A DNA stretch of 64,000 nucleotides from an uncultured Lentisphaeria bacterium (GTDB taxonomy: Bacteria > Verrucomicrobiota > Lentisphaeria > Victivallales > UBA1829), in contig CAJKAR010000021.1 of NCBI GenBank assembly GCA_905197955.1, forward strand, positions 12,483 through 76,482. Direction: 5' to 3'. This document shows positions 16,393 to 25,117 of the stretch, piece by piece. The notes beneath the pieces were generated by a model. The model was not told the origin of the DNA and did no database searches. It was given only the letters and a program-made list of their open reading frames with translations. The translations under genes were made by a program, and so were the position numbers. The stretch's first letter is position 1, and every line of letters starts with the position of its first letter.

Positions 16393-19300
16393 ATGAAATG
16401 GCATCGGATTCTTCTTTCCCTTCTGATTCTTTCCACGGCAAGCCTGTCTATTGCGGAGGAGTGGAAACTCGAAACAAAAGGCTGGCGCTGGCAGGGTTCG
16501 GGAAAAGCATCCGTTACTCAAACCGACGGACAACTGAATCTCCGGCTGTACGGAAGTTACATCCTGACAAAATCCATCCCACTGAAAGCGAAATGGAAAG
16601 GAATCCTCTTCACATTCCGAATGAAAACGGAAAAGGTCGTCAAAGGAAAACAGCACTGGGCGGACGCCCGTTTTCAGGTTCTCTTCTATGACCGGAATGG
16701 AAAACAGGTCGGCGGCTGGCCGCCCTTCGCCACGGCAACGGGAACAAGCGATCGCAGAAGAGAGATGTTTTATAAAATTCCATCTGGAGCTTCCGAGGTC
16801 CGGATCAGTCCTTCGAATCTGGGAGTCTCCGGGAAAGTCGAATTTCTCGATCTGCACGTCTATCCCATGACAACCGATAAAATCACGGATCTCGATGCGC
16901 GTCCGCCGGAAGGTTCCGCCGAGGATCATATGAGTCTGAAGGGAGCGGAAACGCTCAAAAACGGACAGAGAGAGCAGATCTGCCTGAACGGTCTCTGGCA
17001 ATTCTATCCGCTGAAAAACGGAGTCGATCCGGCATTGCAACTTCCGGCAAAGGGAAGCGGATGGTGCTGGTTCAAAGTCCCCGGAGCGTGGCCGTCGTGG
17101 GGAAATCAGACGGCGGAATCCGCTCAGGCGATCATCGTATCGCCCTTTGCAACGGAAAAAATCGACACGCTCAAACTCAACGAGGCATGGTACCGCAGAA
17201 TCTTCACCGTGCCCGCGGAATGGAAAGGCAGACGGATCCTCCTGAACTTCACCATGCTCCAGACCAACGCACAGGTTCTCGTGGACGGCAAACGTGCCGG
17301 CGAAGTCTATTTTCCCGGCGGAGAACTTGATCTGACCGGAAAACTCCTTCCGGGAAAACAGCAGGAACTGGCAATTCTGGTCACTGCCAATCCCGGCAAA
17401 AGCAACGTGCATTTCATGGCGCCGGATGTCATCATCAATACGCCGGCAAAGCTCGGATTCCGAGGCATCACAGGCGATCTGTATCTCAGTGCAATTCCCT
17501 CTGCGGGGAATATTCGCGACGTGCGGATCACAACCTCCGTTCGCCGGCAAACCATCTCCTGCGACACCGCTCTGGAACATCTCCCGCCCGGAGAATATCT
17601 CCTGAAAGCGGAAATCTTCGACGGCTCCGCCAAAGTCCGGGAGTTCCGTTCCGAGCCGTTCCGCATTGTCAAGGAATCACCGCTCCTCCGCAAAAACTTT
17701 TCCGCAACCTGGAGAAATCCGAAACTCTGGGATACGAATCATCCGGAAAATCTCTACCGGGCAACGATCACCCTGCTGAAAAAGGACGGATCCGTCATCG
17801 ACACCCTTTTCCCGGAGGAATTCGGATTCCGGGAATTCTGGACCAGCGGCAGAAACTTCTATCTGAATGAAAGCGTGATCCATCTGCGCCAGTTTGCCCA
17901 CGGACTGAACTGCGGAGCGGCAAACATCTCCTGCCGGGAAAATGTGGTAAACGTGCTGAAACGAGTCAAAGAAGCGAATTTCAATTCGGTTTTCGGTGTG
18001 GACTACGCTTTCCGTCCGGGACAGGTCGGCTACATTGACCACTCCTATCGGGAAAGCTCAAAACTGGGACTTCTCACCGCCCTGACTCTGCCTCACGCCG
18101 CCCAGTACAACTGGAATCTGGATGATCCGAAGGAAAACGCCCGTTACCGCAGGCACGCGGAACATCTCATCCGCCGCTTTCAGAATCTTCCCGGCATCGT
18201 GATGTACGCCATGACCCACAATGCCACGGGAGACATCGCGGATCAGAATCCCCTGAAAATGGGAATGCCGAACACCTTTCCTGCAAACAACAAGACCATG
18301 CAGGCTCTGAAAGCCGAAGCCATCGTCCGGGAACTGGATCCCGACAAAGTGATCTATCATCACGCGGGCAGTCCCGGCAACGGAATCTTCGGTGTGAACT
18401 GCTATCTGAACTGGGCGCCCGTTCAGGAACGCAGCGACTGGTTCGAACACTGGGAAAAACACGGCACGCGCCCGCTGATGCTGAGCGAATGGGGACTGCC
18501 GCACCGCGCAAGCTACTCCAGTTTCCGCGGAGGAGCGGGCATCTGGTTCCGGAAAAATCCGCAGTGCTTCTGGGTCGAGGAATACAACGCCGAACATCTC
18601 GGGGAAGAGGCGTACCGTCTGACGCAGGATCATCTGGATTTTCTCGAAATGCAGACGAAAAACACAGGAAACAAACCGATCTATTTCTCTCTGGACGGAG
18701 ACAAACTGCTGCGGACCTGTCAGACGGTTCTGAAGGAATTCGTCGGCGAAAATTTCCCGGCGTTCCGAATCCGCGGACTCTCCTCCATCGCGCCGTGGGA
18801 CAGCTCGTGGTTCTGGGATAAACTGGAGCCGCAATGGATCTCCGTCGACAATCCGGATGCGTTCCGGAATCTGAAAAGACCCGGCATCTCGCCGGACCGC
18901 TTCCACACGCCCGGAACCCGATTCGCATGGAATGAAACAGACGGAACAGGATCATGGAAACTCACAAAACTCGGCGAAACCGTAGCGGCGGCCTTTGCGG
19001 ACCGTCTCGCCATGATCGCCGGAAAGACGGGAGACTTCTCCGAAAAAGGACATAATTTCCGTCCGGGCGAAACCGTCAGCAAACAACTCATTGTCGTCAA
19101 CGACTCACGGGAAACTCTCCGTGTTCTCTGCAAAGCCTCCGTTCCCGAACTGAATCTGAATCTGGAAAAAGAACTCACGATCCCAACCGGAAGCCGCGCA
19201 TCCATGCCGGTTCAGTTCCGGATTCCGGAGAAATTCACAGGAAAAACAATCTGCCTGAACGCGGAATTTCTCTTCCCGGATCAGACTCGATCCACAGACT

Positions 19301-21072
19301 CCATCCGGCTTGATGTGATCCGGCCGATCGCGAAAAAAACGATCCGCGGACTCGGACTCTACGATCCCGAGGGAACCGCCGCTCCGCTTCTGAAGGAACT
19401 CGGACTCTCCTTCCGGAACATCCGGACGCAAAACGATCTTGCCGGAATCGAACTCCTTGTCATCGGAAGAAAGGGAATGAAGGAGTTCCCGTTCAAACTG
19501 GCGGAAAAGATCGAAAACGGACTCAAACTTCTCGTTCTGGAACAGGAATATGAGGATCTGCTGAGAATGGGGCTGCGTGGAAACATACAGGGATTGCGCA
19601 AAGTGTTTCCGCTGTCGCCGGAATTCGAACATCTCCACTGGTGGCGCGGCTCCTCGACTCTGACAACGCCGTTCCTTGAGCTGCCCGAACACGAAAGCGG
19701 ATATCCCTCGTGGAAATTCAACGACATGTACAGCAGTCGAGTCTGGCGAGCCGGCAACCGCGGCAATGTATGCAGTGTCCTCATCGAAAAAGCTCCGGCG
19801 GGAAATTTCCTCCCGCTGATGCAGGGCGGATTCGATCTCCAATACGCTCCGCTTCTGGAGATGAAGAGCGGAAAAGGTACCGTTCTCTTCTCCCAGCTGG
19901 ATCTTTCCGGAAGGACGGAATCCGATCCCGAGGCCCTCACGATCCTCCGGAAACTCCTGGATCGTCTGGAACAGGCGAAACCGCATGCGGCAAGACCGGT
20001 CGTCTACCGGGGCGGAGCGGAGGGAAAAGCGCTCCTGAAAAAACTGAATATCGCCTTTTCTGAAACGGAACAGCTCCCCTCCAACGCTCTGCTGACGGCG
20101 GGCCCCGGCGCAAAACTCGCGGATCTGAAGGGACGGATCGAAAACGGACTCGATGTCCTTGTCATCGCTCCGGAAAAATCGGAACTGGAACGAATCCTTC
20201 CAGCGGGAACCGTGCTTCAGTCGGGCAGATTCTTTCCCGCTTATGTCTCCGGACTCAAAAAGCATCCGGAATTCGCGGGGATCTCGAATGCGGATCTGCA
20301 CTGGAGAAAGCCGATTACCCTCTCATTCGATCCCTCAGGCGACGGCGGACGCGCACTGCGGATTTTCCGGATCGGGAAAGGACGCCTGATCGTCAGCCTC
20401 ATTGCGCCGTGGATGTTCGAGGAACAGGAATTTCAATACAGGACCTCGTTCCGCCGGAGTGCGTTTCTGCTCTCCCGTCTGTTCCGGAATCTCGGGGCGG
20501 CGGACGCCTCCGGAAGCGCGATCATGTTCGACAGGGATTATCTGGCGGCTCGCGGAATCGAACTGAAAAACGGCTGGAAAGGAATCGCCGATCCGCAGAA
20601 GACCGGTCGCAAAAACGGATTCTGGAAACCGGAGTTCAAACCGGGAAGCAACTGGCGCACAGTCAAAGTCAACAGAGCCTTCGAGTCGCAGTTCCGGGAT
20701 CTGCGAAATTACGATGGATTCTTCTGGTACCGTCTCAACTTTGATCTGAAAGGGGAAATCCGGCCGGATGCGGAGTATCTCCTCAACATTCCGGCAGTCG
20801 ACGACGAATCCTGGTGCTGGCTCAACGGCCGCTTCATCGGAGAGCTCTCCGCCCGAACCAATCCGAACGACTACTGGTATGCAAAACGAATGCACCGGTT
20901 CAAAGGAAATCTACTGAAAAAACGGAACAATACTCTGGTCATTCTCTGCAACGATCTCCGAAACACCGGAGGAATCTGGGGAATTCCAGCAATCAAAGCC
21001 GCAGACGGTCTCAGGCTCTATGCGGACACCCCCGTTGCAGATGACAATCCGTATCGTTACAGCCGCTGGTAA
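16393..21072 (+). CDS. Large secreted GH2-like multidomain protein
   Basis: 1559 residues. Signal peptide MKWHRILLSLLILSTASLSIA. Residues ~30-165 may be a carbohydrate-binding beta-sandwich. Residues ~190-360 are a GH2 sugar-binding domain (GLWQFYPLKNG; WYRRIFTVPAEWKGRRILLNF), then an Ig-like region (LPPGEYLLKAEIFDG; WDTNHPENLYRATITLL) and a TIM barrel. The expected nucleophile is Glu699 in LMLSEWGLPH. The acid/base position, normally Asn-Glu, reads THNATGD (Asn610-Ala611). After ~870 come two amidotransferase/trimerisation-like repeats (LKELGLSFRNIRTQNDLAGIELLVIG; LKKLNIAFSETEQLPSNALLTAG) and a C-terminal jelly roll with SWCWLNGRFIGEL. Last gene of the cassette; SD AGAGGA. The activity is uncertain given the missing acid/base Glu. 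Confidence 0.8.
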   Translation: MKWHRILLSLLILSTASLSIAEEWKLETKGWRWQGSGKASVTQTDGQLNLRLYGSYILTKSIPLKAKWKGILFTFRMKTEKVVKGKQHWADARFQVLFYDRNGKQVGGWPPFATATGTSDRRREMFYKIPSGASEVRISPSNLGVSGKVEFLDLHVYPMTTDKITDLDARPPEGSAEDHMSLKGAETLKNGQREQICLNGLWQFYPLKNGVDPALQLPAKGSGWCWFKVPGAWPSWGNQTAESAQAIIVSPFATEKIDTLKLNEAWYRRIFTVPAEWKGRRILLNFTMLQTNAQVLVDGKRAGEVYFPGGELDLTGKLLPGKQQELAILVTANPGKSNVHFMAPDVIINTPAKLGFRGITGDLYLSAIPSAGNIRDVRITTSVRRQTISCDTALEHLPPGEYLLKAEIFDGSAKVREFRSEPFRIVKESPLLRKNFSATWRNPKLWDTNHPENLYRATITLLKKDGSVIDTLFPEEFGFREFWTSGRNFYLNESVIHLRQFAHGLNCGAANISCRENVVNVLKRVKEANFNSVFGVDYAFRPGQVGYIDHSYRESSKLGLLTALTLPHAAQYNWNLDDPKENARYRRHAEHLIRRFQNLPGIVMYAMTHNATGDIADQNPLKMGMPNTFPANNKTMQALKAEAIVRELDPDKVIYHHAGSPGNGIFGVNCYLNWAPVQERSDWFEHWEKHGTRPLMLSEWGLPHRASYSSFRGGAGIWFRKNPQCFWVEEYNAEHLGEEAYRLTQDHLDFLEMQTKNTGNKPIYFSLDGDKLLRTCQTVLKEFVGENFPAFRIRGLSSIAPWDSSWFWDKLEPQWISVDNPDAFRNLKRPGISPDRFHTPGTRFAWNETDGTGSWKLTKLGETVAAAFADRLAMIAGKTGDFSEKGHNFRPGETVSKQLIVVNDSRETLRVLCKASVPELNLNLEKELTIPTGSRASMPVQFRIPEKFTGKTICLNAEFLFPDQTRSTDSIRLDVIRPIAKKTIRGLGLYDPEGTAAPLLKELGLSFRNIRTQNDLAGIELLVIGRKGMKEFPFKLAEKIENGLKLLVLEQEYEDLLRMGLRGNIQGLRKVFPLSPEFEHLHWWRGSSTLTTPFLELPEHESGYPSWKFNDMYSSRVWRAGNRGNVCSVLIEKAPAGNFLPLMQGGFDLQYAPLLEMKSGKGTVLFSQLDLSGRTESDPEALTILRKLLDRLEQAKPHAARPVVYRGGAEGKALLKKLNIAFSETEQLPSNALLTAGPGAKLADLKGRIENGLDVLVIAPEKSELERILPAGTVLQSGRFFPAYVSGLKKHPEFAGISNADLHWRKPITLSFDPSGDGGRALRIFRIGKGRLIVSLIAPWMFEEQEFQYRTSFRRSAFLLSRLFRNLGAADASGSAIMFDRDYLAARGIELKNGWKGIADPQKTGRKNGFWKPEFKPGSNWRTVKVNRAFESQFRDLRNYDGFFWYRLNFDLKGEIRPDAEYLLNIPAVDDESWCWLNGRFIGELSARTNPNDYWYAKRMHRFKGNLLKKRNNTLVILCNDLRNTGGIWGIPAIKAADGLRLYADTPVADDNPYRYSRW

Positions 21073-21083
21073 ATAGAGGAGGT

Positions 21084-21119
21084 TTTCCGGAGAAAATCCC
21101 CCCGTTCCTTCTCCGGAAA
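21084..21119 (+). terminator. Hairpin after the GH2-like gene
   Basis: Perfect 11-bp stem TTTCCGGAGAA (21084-21094) / TTCTCCGGAAA (21109-21119), just past the stop at 21072. No T run follows, so it may be a processing or weak termination signal. Confidence 0.5.
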
Positions 21120-21222
21120 TACCCGTGGAACCGAAATAATGATTCCTCCCCGGGATTTGCATTTTCATCTTCCGGATGATATGGTATCTCCATTTTCAAA
21201 CATAAGAAAAGGAGAAGTCTCT

Positions 21223-21498
21223 ATGAGCCGTATCTACGCGACCTCGAACGACAAGGTCTGTTCCCGGATCGGACACTGCATGCGCCTGTTTCTGCTTCCT
21301 GCGATGCTTCTTCTGCTCGCGGCAACCGCCGTCGGATGCGCGGATCACCCCCACCATCATGCGCCGCCCCCGAGGCCGGAAATGCGTCCGCATCGGCCCG
21401 CGCCTCCGCCGAGACATGCGAACAGATCCCATCAGCCCGCACCTCTACCGGGACAGGAAAGCCGTCCGCAACAATCACCGCCGCCCCCGCCGCGCTGA
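21223..21498 (+). CDS. Small His/Pro-rich putative lipoprotein
   Basis: 91 residues. The N-terminus is basic then hydrophobic, RLFLLPAMLLLLAATAVGC, with a lipobox-like AVGC at the end. The mature part is almost entirely Pro, His, Arg and Gln (DHPHHHAPPPRPEMRPHRP, then repeats of PAPPPRH). Such low-complexity tails can bind metal or be wall-spacer peptides; no family is recognised. Start at 21223 is chosen because AAAAGGAGAAG lies just upstream; a longer in-frame start at 21139 lacks an SD. A TTGCAT-17-TATGGT promoter-like pair lies at 21157-21185. A hairpin follows at 21520. Confidence 0.65.
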   Translation: MSRIYATSNDKVCSRIGHCMRLFLLPAMLLLLAATAVGCADHPHHHAPPPRPEMRPHRPAPPPRHANRSHQPAPLPGQESRPQQSPPPPPR

Positions 21499-21519
21499 CT
21501 CCATCCGAACGGCATCCAC

Positions 21520-21553
21520 AGCGGAAACGGAATTTATTTTTCCCGTTTCCGCT
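21520..21553 (+). terminator. Hairpin after the small lipoprotein gene
   Basis: Perfect 11-bp stem AGCGGAAACGG (21520-21530) / CCGTTTCCGCT (21543-21553). No T run follows. Probably ends the 21223 transcript. Confidence 0.55.
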
Positions 21554-21640
21554 TGTATCTGAATTTCCTCTGTGATACAGCAGAGATTCCCCACGCAAAA
21601 AAGTTTCTCACAAACAAGCAATTTTCAAGGAATACTGGCC

Positions 21641-23482
21641 ATGAAACAGACAGTCTGGCTGATGCTGGCAGATCGGAACGCGCCCGACCTTTTCTTCGCG
21701 GTAAGTTCGGTCTGCAATCTTGCCCGGAACAGCGGCGTGCTGTTCAGCTCTTACTTTGAAACAAGACGGAACGGACAACTCTTCGCGGAAAGCGGTTCCA
21801 CGATTCCCGGCGGACACCATTTTCAGGATTTCAATTATCTGTGCGCCGTTGCCGATGTCAAAGTGATCCGATATGGAAACGCATATGTATTTGACTCCTC
21901 CATCCGGAATTTCGGACTGGAAGTCATCGCGGAGGCGGAACGACCTGCGGAACTGTACCGTCAGCTGCTTGATTACACGGGCGGCACTTTCCAGCCGGAA
22001 ACGCTCTATTTCGGATTGAACCATCCGATCCGGAACGGAAACGGACAGGAAATCCGTCCGGAACCTTATCAGTATCCGGAAATCCTGAACACCGCCGCTC
22101 TCGCATTCTCCCCTTCCGACGGAGAAGCGGCAAAAGAATTTTACGCCGAAGGAATGGCGGTCCGCTCCTGTTTCTGTTCGCCGGAGGAGAACGACTCCTT
22201 GCAGAAACTCTATCCGCAGCTGGAGATCATCGACCGGATCCAGCCGGATGATGACTGGAGATCCATCACGCTCCGCATCGCGGAACGGTGGAAACACAAG
22301 GCGAAAAGCGTCTTTTTCGGCGATCCCGATGCGCTCTTCTGCCGGATTCCCGAGGAAGCCCGCAGAGAAAGCGTCGCTCTCTACGCTCCGGCAGTTCATC
22401 CGGCCCCGAAAGAGATCAAGGTCAGTTCCTATATCGAAGGGCACTCCGCGGCAGCGGAGGATACGGCTCGTCTGGCACGGGAGATTGGGAACCCCGTTCT
22501 CTGCGGCCGTCAGACTCTGGATGGAGATATTCTTCTCTGGTCGCGGAGCGGACTCTGTATTCAGATCGTGGATCCGAACCGGCCCGCATTTCCGGTCATC
22601 GACGAGTTCCCGCAGGTCTGGACCAGGACAAAAGACGAAGACCGGGATTTCTTCGAGGACTCCATCTCCGACGCCACCTTGCGCCAGTGGGCCCATGAGG
22701 GAAAACGTCTGACCACCCTCCTCTGGCACTCCGGAGAAATCGCCCACAATGAAGCCATGATCAATCTTCTGGAATGTGCCGCAATCAACAAAGTGAAAAT
22801 GGGAATCGGCGTTCATGCGCAGCGTTATGAAACCTGTCCGCAGCTCTGGGAGCTGATCCGCATTCCGGAACGGCTCGGCGGTTCTATGGAGTTCATCGAA
22901 CCGCTTCTCTACTCGGGAGGACTCGGCATCGCGGCGGAAATCAATCTGCCTCCGGAATCCCTCGGCGGACTGATCCGGGAAGCAAAAGAGCGGATCAGAC
23001 GGATCGCGGGCGACGACGCCGTCCCGCGCGGTCACTACTGTTTCCTCGATTCCGATACCGAAACCCATCTGAAATACCGCTCCGAAATCTGGGACGCCAT
23101 CGCCGAGGCGGGAATGCGGTACAACATCTCGGCCTGTTCGCCGGGACGAAACAGAATTCTGGCGGAAAAAAATGGATGTCTCGTCCTGAACCAGTCCTGC
23201 CGGGTGCTGGAAAGCTCCTCCCCGTTCGTGCGGATTACCACGGCGGAAGATGTCCGCCAGCGGAGCTGCCCGATCTATCCGGGCTGGATGATTGCCACTC
23301 TGGATGCACCGGTCATAGCCTTCAATCCCTACATCTGGCGACAGGGACACCGGTTCATGGAAATGCTCAACGCCATCAAAACCGGGGGCAATCAGATCAA
23401 TGTCAAGCCCTCGACGATCGCCCGCTACGCCCGGATTCTGGAGGAGGAAGGTTTTCTCCCTCCCGCCGGACCGCTGATTTGA
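21641..23482 (+). CDS. Unrecognised conserved-looking protein, 613 residues
   Basis: I do not recognise a family. It is soluble, with no signal peptide or membrane segment. Start at 21641 (MKQTVWLMLADRN) follows AAGGAATA; an upstream in-frame ATG at 21572 lacks an SD. Notable blocks: KRLTTLLWHSGEIAHNEAMINLLECAAINKVKMGIGVHAQ, which has the look of a metal or active-site loop (His, Glu, His); GHYCFLDSDTETHLKYRSEIWDAIAEAGMRYNISACSPGRN, which could be part of a deacetylase-like barrel; and YPGWMIATLDAPVIAFNPYIWRQGHRF. It lies 16 bp before an FAD oxidoreductase in the same direction, so both probably act in one pathway. Confidence 0.7.
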   Translation: MKQTVWLMLADRNAPDLFFAVSSVCNLARNSGVLFSSYFETRRNGQLFAESGSTIPGGHHFQDFNYLCAVADVKVIRYGNAYVFDSSIRNFGLEVIAEAERPAELYRQLLDYTGGTFQPETLYFGLNHPIRNGNGQEIRPEPYQYPEILNTAALAFSPSDGEAAKEFYAEGMAVRSCFCSPEENDSLQKLYPQLEIIDRIQPDDDWRSITLRIAERWKHKAKSVFFGDPDALFCRIPEEARRESVALYAPAVHPAPKEIKVSSYIEGHSAAAEDTARLAREIGNPVLCGRQTLDGDILLWSRSGLCIQIVDPNRPAFPVIDEFPQVWTRTKDEDRDFFEDSISDATLRQWAHEGKRLTTLLWHSGEIAHNEAMINLLECAAINKVKMGIGVHAQRYETCPQLWELIRIPERLGGSMEFIEPLLYSGGLGIAAEINLPPESLGGLIREAKERIRRIAGDDAVPRGHYCFLDSDTETHLKYRSEIWDAIAEAGMRYNISACSPGRNRILAEKNGCLVLNQSCRVLESSSPFVRITTAEDVRQRSCPIYPGWMIATLDAPVIAFNPYIWRQGHRFMEMLNAIKTGGNQINVKPSTIARYARILEEEGFLPPAGPLI

Positions 23483-23498
23483 TCCCGGGAGAAGAAAG

Positions 23499-24908
23499 AT
23501 GAAGACCATACAGGAAACACTGGAAACGGAAATCTCGGCGGAAACGGATGTGCTTATCTGCGGAGGAGGCCCCGCCGGATGCGCGGCGGCAATCGCAGCG
23601 GCAAGAAACGGATGCAGCGTCATTCTGACGGAATATCAGAGCTTCCTCGGCGGAGTTCCGGCGGCTGCCGGAGTCAACGGAATCGGAACCTTCTACTGGG
23701 ATCTCGACGGGCGCGTCCTGATCTCCGGAATTCCGCAGGAACTCGTCAGCCGGATCTATCTGGCAAGCGACGGAAACAAAGAGTTCCTGAAAACCATCTT
23801 CACCCCCCGCGAAGGCGCGCCGGATTACAAGGAGACATTCGGAGGATTCTTCCTGAACAGCAATCCGGAAATGGTGAAAATCATTCTGGATGAGATGATG
23901 CGGGAAGCGGGAGTCCGTGTTCTGCTGGAAACACAGGCGGTCCGGCCGCTCATGGACGGCAAAAAAGTGATCGGTGCCGTTACGGAATCGAAGTCCGGGC
24001 GAAGGGCGATCCTCGCACGAACCGTCATCGACTGCACCGGCGACGGAGATATCGCCGCCCGCGCAGGCGCCGAATTCGAAACAGGACGCCCCGAAGACCA
24101 TCTCTGCCAGCCGATGAGCCAGATCTTCGTCACCAGCGGCACAAATTATCCGGACCTCTATTACGGCACCGGTGAGGACCCCGATCCCAATCCCCTCACC
24201 CGCTTCCGTTTCCGCGGAGCCGTGAAGGACGCACGGGAAAAAGGCATCCTCAAGGAGAATCCCAACGACATCCTCTGCGCCGCCACCCCGCTCTCGCGAA
24301 ACGATCCAACCGTGCGGGCGGTCAACTTCACCCGAATCCAGAAGTATTCCGCTCTCGACACGGATCAGAAAAGCGCCGCCCTCGCCGCCGGACGGAGACA
24401 GGTTCTGGAAGCCATGCGCTTTATCCACTCCTATGTTCCCGGCGGAAGCAATGCCAAACTGGCGCAGATCTATACCACGATCGGCGTCCGGGAGAGCCGC
24501 CGGATCACCGGGGAGTACCGGCTGACCGCCGATGATGTCATGCAGGGACGCAGATTCCCCGATTCCATCGCCCGCGGTCTCTATCTGCTGGATATCCACA
24601 ATCCGGACAAAGTGGGAGTCCCTTCCACGCTGATCCGTCTGAAACAGCCTTACGACATTCCGTTCCGGATTCTGGTACCGCGCGGACTCGAAGGAATTCT
24701 CGTGGCGGGACGCTGCGTGTCGACGGATCACATCGCGCTCTCAAGCTGCCGGATCATGTCCCACTGCATGGCGATGGGCGAAGCCGCCGGAACCGCCGCG
24801 GCTCTGGCAAAGCAGACCGGAACCGCCGCCGGACTCGTCGATCCGGAAGCCCTGCAATCGCTCCTTTCCGCCAACGGAGCCAATCCCCGCGGCCCGGCGG
24901 AAGGATAA
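23499..24908 (+). CDS. FAD-dependent oxidoreductase
   Basis: 469 residues matching the FAD_oxidored (PF12831-like) group. The dinucleotide-binding motif VLICGGGPAGCAAAIAAARNG starts near residue 18. It is followed by LTEYQSFLGGVPAAAGVNGIG, the second FAD contact ARTVIDCTGDGDIAARAGAEFETG, and the C-terminal GILVAGRCVSTDHIALSSCRIMSHCMAMGEAAGTAAALA. Relatives occur in sugar-degradation clusters and oxidise unknown substrates. The GAAGAAAG SD lies 6 bp upstream. Probably cotranscribed with the 613-residue unknown. A strong terminator follows at 24938. Confidence 0.9.
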   Translation: MKTIQETLETEISAETDVLICGGGPAGCAAAIAAARNGCSVILTEYQSFLGGVPAAAGVNGIGTFYWDLDGRVLISGIPQELVSRIYLASDGNKEFLKTIFTPREGAPDYKETFGGFFLNSNPEMVKIILDEMMREAGVRVLLETQAVRPLMDGKKVIGAVTESKSGRRAILARTVIDCTGDGDIAARAGAEFETGRPEDHLCQPMSQIFVTSGTNYPDLYYGTGEDPDPNPLTRFRFRGAVKDAREKGILKENPNDILCAATPLSRNDPTVRAVNFTRIQKYSALDTDQKSAALAAGRRQVLEAMRFIHSYVPGGSNAKLAQIYTTIGVRESRRITGEYRLTADDVMQGRRFPDSIARGLYLLDIHNPDKVGVPSTLIRLKQPYDIPFRILVPRGLEGILVAGRCVSTDHIALSSCRIMSHCMAMGEAAGTAAALAKQTGTAAGLVDPEALQSLLSANGANPRGPAEG

Positions 24909-24937
24909 GGCATCCAGCCAGAAACAGACACCAATCC

Positions 24938-24987
24938 GATTCCCCGGCAGATGGATTTCAAAAACATCCGCCGGGGAATCTTTTTTT
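24938..24987 (+). terminator. Terminator of the FAD oxidoreductase operon
   Basis: Near-perfect 16-bp stem: 24938-24953 (GATTCCCCGGCAGATG) with 24965-24980 (CATCCGCCGGGGAATC), followed by seven T's (24981-24987). Confidence 0.95.
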
Positions 24988-25053
24988 CAGAACAAATCTT
25001 CCTTTCTCTCTTCCATTTCCAGAAAAATTTCTTAAAAAAAGAGAAAAAAGCTC

Positions 25054-25082
25054 TTGCTTCGTCAGGATACCTAACATATAAT
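25054..25082 (+). promoter_or_regulatory. Promoter with embedded palindrome for the second cassette
   Basis: TTGCTT (25054-25059), 17-bp spacer, TATAAT (25077-25082). Inside the spacer lies the imperfect palindrome GTCAGGATACCTAAC (25061-25075), which reads GTnAGGnTnCCTnAC: five of seven arm pairs match. A repressor there would block RNA polymerase. GntR-family proteins bind short palindromes of this type. Confidence 0.65.
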
Positions 25083-25117
25083 AAAAATAGACCAAAGAAA
25101 AAAAAGTCGGAGTTGCA

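Noticed and set aside
21572..21640. An N-terminal extension of the 613-residue protein
   Set aside because: No SD at 21572 and the added residues (Gln/Ser/Thr-rich) are unlike the rest; the start at 21641 is better.
21608..23623. A 671-codon minus-strand frame
   Set aside because: Antisense to the 613-residue unknown. The plus-strand frame is preferred because it has an SD-like AAGGAATA, starts in line with its FAD neighbour and gives a better-folded composition. This was the hardest strand choice in the window.
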